DNA of 46,008 nt, taken from Enterococcus sp. CSURQ0835. Lineage in GTDB: Bacteria; Bacillota; Bacilli; Lactobacillales; Enterococcaceae. How positions within the stretch are numbered: position 1 is the stretch's first letter; the number at the start of each line of letters is the position of its first letter. The notes under the pieces are model-generated. The model had not been told where the DNA came from. It searched no databases and worked only from the letters and a program-made list of their open reading frames with translations. Of the stretch, positions 14,261 through 21,894 are shown one piece after another. The position numbers and the translations under genes are program-made. The DNA is taken from positions 1 to 46,008 of the forward strand of contig NZ_CACSLH010000025.1 of assembly GCF_902706605.1 (NCBI RefSeq). The letters run 5' to 3'.

Positions 14261-15329
14261 CATCTTCCCCCTTTACAATTGGCACTTTAATCTCCACGCT
14301 GGTACCTTGATCTTTGAAACTAATGATCTTAGTTGTTCCGCCAACACTTGCGATGCGTTCGCGAACGTTACGCAACCCGTAACTGCCCGCGTGTTCGTCA
14401 TTTTCTTGATTGAAGCCCACACCATCATCGATCACTCGTAGAATTAAATTCGGACCAATGATCTGCAAATAGACTTCCAATTCATTCGCTTTCGCATGTC
14501 GCAATGTGTTAGACAACAATTCTTGGACTACACGAAATAATTGGTCTTCGATCGTAGCGGCCACATTGATATCTTCCACGTCCCACTTTAATTTGATCTG
14601 GACTTTCGTCTGCAATTCTTTTAGCAATTGTTCGATCCCTTGCTTCAGACTTTTTCCCTCAAGGTTAACTGGACGTAAATGTAATAACAGTGCCCGCATC
14701 TCAGATTGTGCTGCGTTGATGATGTCAGCCACCATCGCTAATTGTTTTTTGTACGGTTCCAAAACGGCGACTTGTTGCGACTGTTCATTTAACGCAGACA
14801 TCATCATCATTGCGGCAAATAATTGTTGTGAGACTGAATCGTGAAGTTCGCGGGCAAGCCGATGCCGTTCTTCTTCTAAAATTTTTTCTTTCGTCGTGCC
14901 ATCCACCATTTGAGGTCGGCTGCTCAACTGCTGTAATTCTTTTGAAGTGCTGATCAATTTTTGTTGGATCTTTTCGATATCGGTTGCCATGTTGATTAGA
15001 TGTACATCTGTCAGTTTCGCTGAATCAAACGTTAAAAGCGGATGCTTATAATTTCCCGCAGCTAATAATTGCAATTTTTCTTCGATCTGACTAAACTGTC
15101 GCTTTTGTGTCACCGCAGCAACTAGATACGCGGTACTCCCCGTAGCAAGCGAAATCACTAACAAATACACGACGATCGGGATGTAAAAAAAGCGCGGACC
15201 CAGTAAGATCGCGAGCAAGTTTTTTTCACCCAAGGCATAGCCGTAAATAAAAAGCGTCATTACCAACACAAAAAAAGTTGTCGTGCCGGTGTAGACGGCG
15301 AGGTGAACATTGGAATATTTCTTACTCAT
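14253..15329 (-). CDS. liaS: LiaS (VraS-like) sensor histidine kinase
   Basis: Encodes 358 residues. Two transmembrane helices (about 12-33 and 48-73) flank a very short extracellular loop, as in intramembrane-sensing kinases. A HAMP-like linker follows (about 75-130). The HisKA_3 dimerisation domain has phosphoacceptor His163 in [15 protein letters not shown]. The ATPase domain shows the N box [12 protein letters not shown] and G boxes DDGVGFN and [12 protein letters not shown]. Its start overlaps the liaF stop (ATGA). It phosphorylates LiaR on envelope damage; LiaF holds it inactive otherwise (family knowledge). Confidence 0.95.
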   Translation of the reverse strand: MSKKYSNVHLAVYTGTTTFFVLVMTLFIYGYALGEKNLLAILLGPRFFYIPIVVYLLVISLATGSTAYLVAAVTQKRQFSQIEEKLQLLAAGNYKHPLLTFDSAKLTDVHLINMATDIEKIQQKLISTSKELQQLSSRPQMVDGTTKEKILEEERHRLARELHDSVSQQLFAAMMMMSALNEQSQQVAVLEPYKKQLAMVADIINAAQSEMRALLLHLRPVNLEGKSLKQGIEQLLKELQTKVQIKLKWDVEDINVAATIEDQLFRVVQELLSNTLRHAKANELEVYLQIIGPNLILRVIDDGVGFNQENDEHAGSYGLRNVRERIASVGGTTKIISFKDQGTSVEIKVPIVKGEDDD

Positions 15330-16048
15330 ACTCGGATCACCTCGATGTCCCCGATCAACGCATTCGTTACTAATTTCAATCGGCGAGGACTTTCATCATA
15401 ATCATGACTGTAAAGTTTCAACGTTTCATTTTTTAAAGTGACCGCATCGTCTTCAAAGACTACTTTACCATAAAAAGTCGCATGTTCAATCACTACACCG
15501 ATCCCATACGGAATCAAGACTCGTGTCCGACCAAACCCTTTGCGGATAATGACGACACTGTCTTCTTTAGGCAACAACGTGTTTCCTAGATCCACGATCG
15601 TATCACCGGCCAACATCGTCAAATTGATATCGTCCCACTCATAGACTTGGCTGCCGATCCGTTCATTGCCGAACCAACTTTGCTTTTTGCGCTCACCGGC
15701 ATGTTTCAACGGCTCTTCTGTTTCCACCATGACCATTTGTTTTTTCGTCTTAAACGAATGATCGGGAACTGAAATCCCTGCGATCTCAACACCTTTTAAG
15801 CCAATAAATAAAATCGCAAACACGATCATCAGCCACACCGCGGGACTAGTGATCAGCGCTACTGTCGCCATCACTAACCCTGCCACTAATTGGAAACGGC
15901 GGTGTCGGTCTTTTTTCAGTGCCCAATAAATATTGGCGCCACCAATAACTAAGATCACTAACAGCCCTGGAGTTTGGGACAGCTGCCACATGACAAAAAC
16001 CAGTAGCAACAACTCGATGACAATAAAAAAGCGCCAAGGATTTTTCAC
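15326..16048 (-). CDS. liaF: LiaF-like membrane inhibitor of LiaS
   Basis: Encodes 240 residues from the GTG at 16048 (KNPWRFFIVIE), which follows AAAAGGAGG by about 9 bases. The open frame extends eleven codons upstream to 16081 across that ribosome site and is not used. About four helices fill residues 7-95. The cytoplasmic C-terminal domain (about 130-240) has the LiaF beta-repeat pattern, e.g. GDTIVDLGNTLLPKEDSVVIIRKGFGRTRVLIPYG (shown split: GDTIVDLG, then DSVVIIRKGFGRTRVLIPYG). LiaF restrains LiaS in the absence of stress. First gene of the operon; a LiaR-box-like site precedes it. Confidence 0.9.
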   Translation of the reverse strand: MKNPWRFFIVIELLLLVFVMWQLSQTPGLLVILVIGGANIYWALKKDRHRRFQLVAGLVMATVALITSPAVWLMIVFAILFIGLKGVEIAGISVPDHSFKTKKQMVMVETEEPLKHAGERKKQSWFGNERIGSQVYEWDDINLTMLAGDTIVDLGNTLLPKEDSVVIIRKGFGRTRVLIPYGIGVVIEHATFYGKVVFEDDAVTLKNETLKLYSHDYDESPRRLKLVTNALIGDIEVIRV

Positions 16049-16149
16049 GCTGTGTTCCCTCCTTTTTCCAAATGCAATCACTCGTTAAGCTAGCAACACA
16101 TTCACTTTAGTCAGCTTAGCCGAGAAATCTGTTTTCTTGTTCTTACTCT

Positions 16150-16155
16150 ATCATA
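16150..16155 (-). promoter_or_regulatory. -10 box of the liaFSR promoter
   Basis: The minus strand reads TATGAT. The best -35 at 16 bases is TGGTTT, a poor match, as expected for a promoter needing an activator. The LiaR-box-like site overlaps and extends upstream of the -35 position. Confidence 0.5.
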
Positions 16156-16174
16156 GCGGTATTCCCGTAAAAAA

Positions 16175-16189
16175 CCATCGGACTTAAGT
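16175..16189 (-). promoter_or_regulatory. LiaR-box-like autoregulatory site
   Basis: The minus strand reads ACTTAAGTCCGATGG just upstream of the liaFSR -10. It contains the AGTCCGA core described for LiaR/VraR targets in Firmicutes. Position and identity suggest positive autoregulation of the operon. Confidence 0.5.
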
Positions 16190-16235
16190 ATGAACAAAAT
16201 CCAGCTAAAACACAATGGCTTCTTGCAGAAAAATT

Positions 16236-16266
16236 AGCTAGTTCAATGCCAAAATAAAAACTAGCT
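16236..16266 (-). terminator. Second hairpin behind the ABC importer operon
   Basis: AGCTAGTT (16236-16243) pairs with AACTAGCT (16259-16266). On the minus strand it is followed by AATTTTT. It sits 15 bases beyond the main terminator and may be a back-up terminator. Confidence 0.4.
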
Positions 16267-16280
16267 CCTAGCTTCACTGC

Positions 16281-16326
16281 AAAAAAAGATCGAAGCTGCT
16301 GCTACACTGAACAGCGCTCCGATCTT
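16281..16326 (-). terminator. Terminator of the sulfur amino-acid/ABC importer operon
   Basis: AAGATCG (16287-16293) pairs with CGATCTT (16319-16325), extended inward by AGC/GCT with a mismatch. Seven T follow on the minus strand (16281-16287). It lies 8 bases past the stop at 16334. Confidence 0.75.
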
Positions 16327-16333
16327 ATCTATT

Positions 16334-17179
16334 TTATTTTTTAGTGATGATCACATCACTTGGTTTGATGTCTTCTCCAAAGAATGGTTTCAACGTTTCG
16401 TTATAGGCCGTTTCAAAGAAATCAGCTTGGTTCAACTTTTTAAGATCATTATTGACCCATTTCAACAATGATTTATTCCCTTTTTTCACAGCCGGATTAA
16501 TCGTAGAAACTTCTCCGATCTCTTTGATCCCGACTTTGTAATCTGGATTTTCTTTGACCCACGCATATAAGTACGTATTATCATCAGCTAATGCTTGAGC
16601 CCGCCCATCCGTCAAGGCTTGGAACTGTTGACTTTTAGATTCATATTTTTCCAAATTGATCTTCGGATATTTCTTAGTAAAGTACGTTTCAGCCGTCGTT
16701 CCTTTTGTTACGATCAATTTTTTATCATTTAATTGTTTAGCTTTGGTGATCTCAGCTTTTTTTGGTGACACCACGCCAATCCCGACTTTCATATACGGTG
16801 AAGCGAAGTCGACTACTCGTGTTCGTTCCGGCGTTTTTGTAAAATTAGCCAATACTAAATCGACTTTATTTGATTTTAGCGCATCCACGCGTTCTTCTGC
16901 ATTCACTACGACAAACTCGACTTTTGATTCATCTCCTAGTAAGTCTTTAGCTAAACGTTTGGCTAAATAAACGTCATACCCTTGATTTTTCCCTTCTGAA
17001 TCAACATAACCATAGGGTGATAAATCACCAAAGACGGCAACTTTTAGTTTCCCTCGTTTTTTGATCGCTTTGACTGACGACGGATTATCGGCAGCCTGAG
17101 CTGACTGGGTTGTGCCACTTAGCCCAACCGTTAATGCTAGTGCTAAAAATGCAATAATTGCGACCCATCTTTTTTTCAT
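16334..17179 (-). CDS. ABC importer substrate-binding protein, polar amino acids
   Basis: Encodes 281 residues from the ATG at 17179 (7 bases after GTGGG); the ATG at 17185 is an alternative. A signal peptide ends near TQSAQA|ADN. The SBP_bac_3 domain follows: VAVFGDLSPYGYVDSEGKNQ, GYDVYLAKRLAKDL, DLVLANFTKTPERTRVVDFA, and a late DDNTYLYAW. It should bind an amino acid outside the membrane and pass it to the permease pair. No lipobox cysteine is present, which is unusual for a Gram-positive binding protein. It is last in an operon that starts behind a methionine T-box, so a sulfur amino acid such as cystine, cystathionine or methionine is the likely ligand (inference). Confidence 0.88.
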   Translation of the reverse strand: MKKRWVAIIAFLALALTVGLSGTTQSAQAADNPSSVKAIKKRGKLKVAVFGDLSPYGYVDSEGKNQGYDVYLAKRLAKDLLGDESKVEFVVVNAEERVDALKSNKVDLVLANFTKTPERTRVVDFASPYMKVGIGVVSPKKAEITKAKQLNDKKLIVTKGTTAETYFTKKYPKINLEKYESKSQQFQALTDGRAQALADDNTYLYAWVKENPDYKVGIKEIGEVSTINPAVKKGNKSLLKWVNNDLKKLNQADFFETAYNETLKPFFGEDIKPSDVIITKK

Positions 17180-17200
17180 TTTCATTCCCACTTTCTCTTT

Positions 17201-17950
17201 TTATAAATTTTCGAAGTCTAAACTTCGTAAAAACTGTTTTGCACGACTGGTTTGCGGTTGATCAAAAAAGGCGGCGGTTTGATTTTCTTCAACGATCTCA
17301 CCATCTGCCATAAAAATCACGCGATCACTAACCCGACGAGCAAAAGCCATCTCATGAGTGACGATCAACAAAGTTTTATCTGTTTTTGCTAATTCCAAGA
17401 TCACTTCTAAAACTTCGCGGACATTTTCTGGATCTAATGAAGCGGTAACTTCATCAAACAGCATCAAGCTTGGATTCATACACAGACTGCGGACGATTGC
17501 CACTCGTTGTTTTTGCCCACCAGACAATTCTCGTGGGTAACTTGAAGCACGTTCCCGCAATCCTACCCGGTCTAGCCATTCCAAGGCGACCTTTTCTGCT
17601 TCTGCTCGTTGACGTTTTTGAACTTTGATCGGGCCAATCACAACATTTTCCAGCACCGTCTGATTCGGAAATAAATCATAACTTTGAAAAACCATTCCGA
17701 TTTCAGGTCGTAATGTTTGCCAATTTTTTTCTGTTGGCTGAATCGGCTGACCTTTAAAAATGATTTCTCCGCTACTGACGGTCTCTAATCCATTTAAGCA
17801 ACGTAAAAGAGTGCTTTTCCCACTACCTGAAGGACCTAAGATCGCGACAGCTTCTCCTTTTTTTACCTTTAGATCTACATCTTTTAAACCGATCTTAGTT
17901 CCGTAATGCTTAACTAATTTCGTTGTTTCGATCATCATCTCGACCATCAT
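17201..17950 (-). CDS. ABC importer ATPase, polar amino-acid type
   Basis: Encodes 249 residues. The ATG at 17950 overlaps the permease stop (ATGA) and follows AAAGGAG. It has Walker A GPSGSGKST, a Q-loop in MVFQSYDLFPN, signature LSGGQKQR, Walker B LMLFDEVTASLD and the switch His in VTHEMAFARR. These are the features of GlnQ/TcyC/TcyN-type ATPases. It powers uptake through the two adjacent permeases. Sixteenfold codon slack upstream in the open frame is permease sequence read in another frame, not part of this protein. Confidence 0.92.
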   Translation of the reverse strand: MMVEMMIETTKLVKHYGTKIGLKDVDLKVKKGEAVAILGPSGSGKSTLLRCLNGLETVSSGEIIFKGQPIQPTEKNWQTLRPEIGMVFQSYDLFPNQTVLENVVIGPIKVQKRQRAEAEKVALEWLDRVGLRERASSYPRELSGGQKQRVAIVRSLCMNPSLMLFDEVTASLDPENVREVLEVILELAKTDKTLLIVTHEMAFARRVSDRVIFMADGEIVEENQTAAFFDQPQTSRAKQFLRSLDFENL

Positions 17951-18621
17951 GCTGCTCTCCTTTCCAATTGTGCTGCCAATCGACTCAATGGATAACACAA
18001 AATAAAATATAAGAAAAAGATGAATCCATAGACAGTCAAGCTCGCAAGGGGAACTTTGACCGTATAATGTTCAATGATCTGTGTTCCAACCCGGATCATT
18101 TCCGTCACTCCGATCATCATCAATAAGCTGGTCGTTTTGATCACGCGGGTCACTAAGTTGATCGTAGCTGGCAAAATCGAACGAAAACTCTGCGGTAATA
18201 AAATATACCGGTAACGTTGAATCCGATTGAAGCCTAATGATTTTCCGATCTCCACTTGGATCGAGCTGACATTTTGGATCCCACTACGAACCAAATCACT
18301 CATTTCCGCTGAGATCCAGAGTACAAAGACTAAAATCGAAACGGTTTGATTATTGATTTCTTTATTCAACACTTCGGGCAATAAGTAATAGAAGACAAAC
18401 AGCAGTACTAACAACGGTACGATGCGGAAAATCTCCAAATAAAGTTTGAAAAAAACGCGAATCAGTTTACTATTAGTCGTTCGCAAGATCCCAAATAAGA
18501 TCCCTAAGATCAAACCAATCACTAGCGAGATGGCCGATAGTTTGATGACTTCCACCACCCCGCCCATCAAACGCCAAAAATTATTTCCGGCAAAAATGAT
18601 TTCAACTCCCAGCGGAAACAC
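17947..18621 (-). CDS. Amino-acid ABC permease, second subunit
   Basis: Encodes up to 224 residues with five predicted helices and the binding-protein-dependent EAA-type loop (IGKSLGFNRIQRYRYILLPQ, ATPase contact). The start is unclear. The only in-frame GTG (18621) abuts AGGAG with no spacer. AGGAGGTG is instead placed about 8 bases before a CTG at 18612. The gene overlaps the first permease by 20 bases or fewer, so translational coupling is likely. It forms a heterodimeric channel with the neighbouring permease. Confidence 0.85.
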   Translation of the reverse strand: MFPLGVEIIFAGNNFWRLMGGVVEVIKLSAISLVIGLILGILFGILRTTNSKLIRVFFKLYLEIFRIVPLLVLLFVFYYLLPEVLNKEINNQTVSILVFVLWISAEMSDLVRSGIQNVSSIQVEIGKSLGFNRIQRYRYILLPQSFRSILPATINLVTRVIKTTSLLMMIGVTEMIRVGTQIIEHYTVKVPLASLTVYGFIFFLYFILCYPLSRLAAQLERRAA

Positions 18622-19261
18622 CTCCTACACTTTTTTCCAGCCAATACAAGATCACGACCATTGGAATAATCAAAATGCTGTAGCTGACCACAAGCATCAA
18701 TAAAAATTCGCGCGTCATGTAATACATCCCGATCAAATCCTTGGTCACGTTTGTCAGATCCATGATTGCAATCGCACTAAAGACTGAAGTTTCTTTTAGT
18801 AAAAAAATACAATTGGCTCCGACACTGGGGATCGCTAATTTCATTCCTTGAGGCAGCAGGACTACCGTCGCTAATTGAAATCCATTAAAGCCCAATGAGC
18901 GACCGACCTCCAATTGAATTTGAGAGACTGACTCAAAGCTAGCGCGAAAAACTTCTGCCATATAAGCCGCTCCTAAAAAGGTCAAGCCGATAATCGCGGC
19001 TAATTCTTTTGCCAACGGGATTCCCAGTTTTGGCAAGCCATAGTATAAGAAAAATAATTGGATCAAAAGCGGCGTATTGCGTGACAATTCGATATAAGCT
19101 GTCAAGATCCGTGTTAAGATCGGAACTTTAAAAAAGCGAAACAATGCGATCATAAACCCGAATAAAATGGATAACACGATCCCGATTGCACCTAGGGTCA
19201 CCGTGACTTTCATCCCTTTGACAAACAACGGAATATTTTCTTGAATGATCTGCAAATCCAT
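18602..19261 (-). CDS. Amino-acid ABC permease, first subunit
   Basis: Encodes 219 residues. The ATG at 19261 follows AGGAGG by 7 bases (a TTG one codon earlier is less well spaced). It is a HisM-type permease: MKVTVTLGAIGIVLSI in helix 1, the conserved ELSRNTPLLIQLFFLYYGLP and the EAA loop VGRSLGFNGFQLATVVLLPQ. Its start lies 11 bases after the PLP-enzyme stop at 19273, so the importer is built into the same transcript as the sulfur-metabolism enzymes. Confidence 0.9.
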   Translation of the reverse strand: MDLQIIQENIPLFVKGMKVTVTLGAIGIVLSILFGFMIALFRFFKVPILTRILTAYIELSRNTPLLIQLFFLYYGLPKLGIPLAKELAAIIGLTFLGAAYMAEVFRASFESVSQIQLEVGRSLGFNGFQLATVVLLPQGMKLAIPSVGANCIFLLKETSVFSAIAIMDLTNVTKDLIGMYYMTREFLLMLVVSYSILIIPMVVILYWLEKSVGGVSAGS

Positions 19262-19272
19262 CAAATTTCCTC

Positions 19273-20364
19273 CTATTCAAACACCGCCAACGCTTGAAGC
19301 AGATCAGTCACTAAGTCATCAGCATCTTCAATTCCTACCGATAAGCGTAAAAGATCCGGCGTCAAACCATAAGACTCCCGCAGTTTTTCAGGAATATCCG
19401 CATGGGTCTGCGTCGTTGGATAAGTGATCAAACTTTCAACCCCGCCCAAACTTTCAGCAAACGTGATGATCGCTAACCGTTCTAACAAGGCAGCGATCTT
19501 TGTAGCATCGGTGACATAAAAGCTGATCATAGCTCCCTTTTCAGGATATAAAACTTGTTTGATCCCTGGATGATCGGCTAACGCTTTTGCAATTTTTTTA
19601 GCATTTTCTTCTTGGCGTTCGAATCGTAGCGGAAACGTTTTTAAACTTCGGATAAACAACCAGCAATCAAAACTGGCTAAGGTTGGTCCCGTTGTATTAG
19701 CGAGCCAGGCGATTTTTTCTCCTAATGCTTCGTCTTTTGTGATGACGGCACCAGCTAAAATATCATTGTGGCCAGATAAAAATTTTGTGCCTGAATGGAT
19801 CACGATATCTGCCCCTAGCTCCAATGGTTTTTGGCGTAAGGGCGTTAAAAAAGTATTATCGACGATCAAAGTCGCGCCTATTTTTTTCGTCAATTCACTA
19901 ACCGCTTCAATCGAGATCTCATTCATCAAAGGATTGGTGGGCGTTTCTAAAAAGACACCGGAGATTTTTTCGTTTAATTGATTTTTCAAACTAGTAAAAT
20001 CATCAAAGTAATGAAACGTTGCACACTTTTGCCGTTCTAATTCCGTAAAGTAACGAAAGCTGCCGCCATATAGATCCCGCGAAACTAAAAATTCGCTCCC
20101 AGCATCAAAGGAACTGAACACTAATTGGATCGCGCTCATCCCAGAACTCGTGACAACAGCTTGCGTACCATTTTCTAATTTTGCTAACCCCGCTTCTAAA
20201 ATATCTCGCGTTGGATTTTTAGTTCGAGTGTAATCATAACCGGTGCTTTGGCCTAATTTTGGATGCGAATAAGTCGTCGATAGATAGATTGGTGCTGAAA
20301 TCGCGCCAGTTTGCTGATCACTGTGATTACCTAATTGAGTTAAATACGTTGTAATGTTGGTCAT
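19273..20364 (-). CDS. Cys/Met-metabolism PLP enzyme (cystathionine lyase/synthase type)
   Basis: Encodes 363 residues, of the MetB/MetC/MetI group. Visible motifs are YDYTRTKNPTRDILE (phosphate and substrate site), SSGMSAIQLV, ETPTNPLM, DNTF with the PLP-stacking region, and SGTKFLSGHND with the PLP-binding Lys194. It catalyses elimination or replacement at the gamma or beta carbon of cystathionine-like substrates; sequence alone does not separate beta-lyase from gamma-synthase. It overlaps the upstream MalY/PatB gene (ATGA) and precedes the ABC importer. With MetA making O-acetylhomoserine, a MetI/MetC-like role in methionine synthesis fits. Confidence 0.85.
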   Translation of the reverse strand: MTNITTYLTQLGNHSDQQTGAISAPIYLSTTYSHPKLGQSTGYDYTRTKNPTRDILEAGLAKLENGTQAVVTSSGMSAIQLVFSSFDAGSEFLVSRDLYGGSFRYFTELERQKCATFHYFDDFTSLKNQLNEKISGVFLETPTNPLMNEISIEAVSELTKKIGATLIVDNTFLTPLRQKPLELGADIVIHSGTKFLSGHNDILAGAVITKDEALGEKIAWLANTTGPTLASFDCWLFIRSLKTFPLRFERQEENAKKIAKALADHPGIKQVLYPEKGAMISFYVTDATKIAALLERLAIITFAESLGGVESLITYPTTQTHADIPEKLRESYGLTPDLLRLSVGIEDADDLVTDLLQALAVFE

Positions 20365-21542
20365 AAGCGCTCTCCTTTTTCTGCGATCAAGCGATCACAA
20401 GCTTCTTGTATGATGTTCGGTGTCGTCGCGAGATTCAAGCGAATGAAATTTTTAGTTTCCGGTGAAAACCATTCACCAAAATCAACGGCGAGCTTTGCTT
20501 GGTCTTGTACATAAGTCTTCACTTCATTTGCCGGAACTAAATCAGTTAAATCAAGCCACAACAAGTAGGTTCCTTCTAAAGGCCCGATTTTGATTTCTGG
20601 CAAAGCAGTGCCCAAACAATTCTTTACGTATTCATAGTTTTGCTGAATGACTTGCAATAAATTTTCCAACCACTGATCACCAGTCTCATACGCGACTTTA
20701 GCCGCTAGTTGGCCTAATGAGCTATTTTCTGTCTGGCGATGTCGAGCTGCCCACTCCTCGTAAGTACCGCGCCTTTTTGCTCCTGGAATCCAAATGTGAG
20801 AATGCAGCAAGCTCGCTAAATTAAACGTTTTCGACGGTGCATTGACGACGATCAAATTTTCCAACCCAGTAGCTGACGCAAGCGAAGCCGTTGACGTAAA
20901 GGGTTGAAAAACTAAATCAGAATGGATCTCGTCTGCGATCACGAGTACCTGATGGCGCTGGCAGATTTCTAAAATCGCCATTAATTCGGCTGGTTGCCAA
21001 ACGCGGCCGACCGGGTTGTGAGGCGAACATAAAATAAAAGCTTTCACGTGTTCTTGTTCGATTTTTTGTTCAAAATCGGTCAGATTCATTTGATACGTAG
21101 CACCTTGACGGATCAAATTAGACGTCACCAGCTTCCGATCTTGTGCTACGATCGCATTGAAAAATGGATAATAAACCGGTGGCTGAATCAAAATCGCATC
21201 GCCAACTTCGGTAAAACAAGCAATCAAATCATAAAGCGACTGCACGACGCCGGTAGAAAAGAAGAGCCATTCCTTTTGAAACGGTGTTTGTTCATGACGT
21301 GCTTGCCAACCAGCATACGCTGCAAAATAATCAGTCGGTACATTCGAATAACCAAACACTCCGTGAGCTACGCGTTCTTGCAATGCGGCTACGACAGAAT
21401 GCGGTGTTTTAAATTCCATATCCGCCACCCACAGCGGTAACAAATCAGCATCACCATACCGTTCAGCTAGCGCGTCCCATTTCAACGAATCGGTTTGTTT
21501 GCGGTTTACACCGTACGTTGCAATAAATGTTTCAATCGTCAT
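20361..21542 (-). CDS. MalY/PatB family C-S lyase (aminotransferase fold)
   Basis: Encodes 393 residues of the class I/II aminotransferase fold. MalY/PatB-type features are LPLWVADMEF, HGVFGYSNVPTDYF, CSPHNPVGRVW, IADEIHSDLVF and the PLP Lys238 in NAPSKTFNLASL. Such enzymes cleave cystathionine or cysteine (C-S beta-lyase). GGAAAGG lies about 10 bases before the ATG. It is the first gene behind the methionine T-box at 21590-21840 and leads a six-gene operon that ends with the amino-acid importer. Confidence 0.85.
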   Translation of the reverse strand: MTIETFIATYGVNRKQTDSLKWDALAERYGDADLLPLWVADMEFKTPHSVVAALQERVAHGVFGYSNVPTDYFAAYAGWQARHEQTPFQKEWLFFSTGVVQSLYDLIACFTEVGDAILIQPPVYYPFFNAIVAQDRKLVTSNLIRQGATYQMNLTDFEQKIEQEHVKAFILCSPHNPVGRVWQPAELMAILEICQRHQVLVIADEIHSDLVFQPFTSTASLASATGLENLIVVNAPSKTFNLASLLHSHIWIPGAKRRGTYEEWAARHRQTENSSLGQLAAKVAYETGDQWLENLLQVIQQNYEYVKNCLGTALPEIKIGPLEGTYLLWLDLTDLVPANEVKTYVQDQAKLAVDFGEWFSPETKNFIRLNLATTPNIIQEACDRLIAEKGERL

Positions 21543-21589
21543 GTCATCACGACCTTTCCGTAAATTAATTGTCGGTTAGCGGTCTAAAT

Positions 21590-21840
21590 AAAAAAAGCCG
21601 CCCCTTTGCCAAAATTTGACAAAGGGACGACTTTGCGCGTTACCACCCTCATTTATGCTGACCTCACAGCCAACACCTCGACAGTTCCTAATGAAACTCG
21701 GCACTTTAACGGATGTGACCGTCTAAACAGCGTGAACCATTTAGAAAACTCAGAGCTCATCTTCATCTTTTAGCAAAGGTCCTCGTTTCCACCATCCGAG
21801 GTCGCTGTAACCCAACTAAAAACTACTCTTCTCTTCAATG
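21590..21840 (-). ncRNA. T-box riboswitch, methionine specifier (patB-type operon)
   Basis: Minus-strand leader. Stem I starts with GAAGAGAAGAGTAG near 21838. The specifier region reads GAAG-ATG-AGCTC with ATG at 21758-21760. The T-box sequence GAGGGTGGTAACGCG lies at 21636-21650, offering TGGT to pair with the ACCA end of uncharged tRNA-Met. The terminator is a GC-rich stem (21597-21610 with 21618-21631) followed by seven T. Uncharged tRNA-Met should allow read-through into the C-S lyase/importer operon. A GAT (Asp) reading of the specifier is possible in another register but does not fit the genes. Confidence 0.9.
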
Positions 21841-21860
21841 TCTTTTTTTATATTAATCAA

Positions 21861-21888
21861 ATTATAATATTATTTTCAAAATAGTCAA
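21861..21888 (-). promoter_or_regulatory. Promoter of the first T-box leader
   Basis: On the minus strand, TTGACT (21883-21888) and consensus TATAAT (21861-21866) are 16 bases apart. It begins only 7 bases past the hom stop codon. Confidence 0.75.
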
Positions 21889-21894
21889 CATTTT

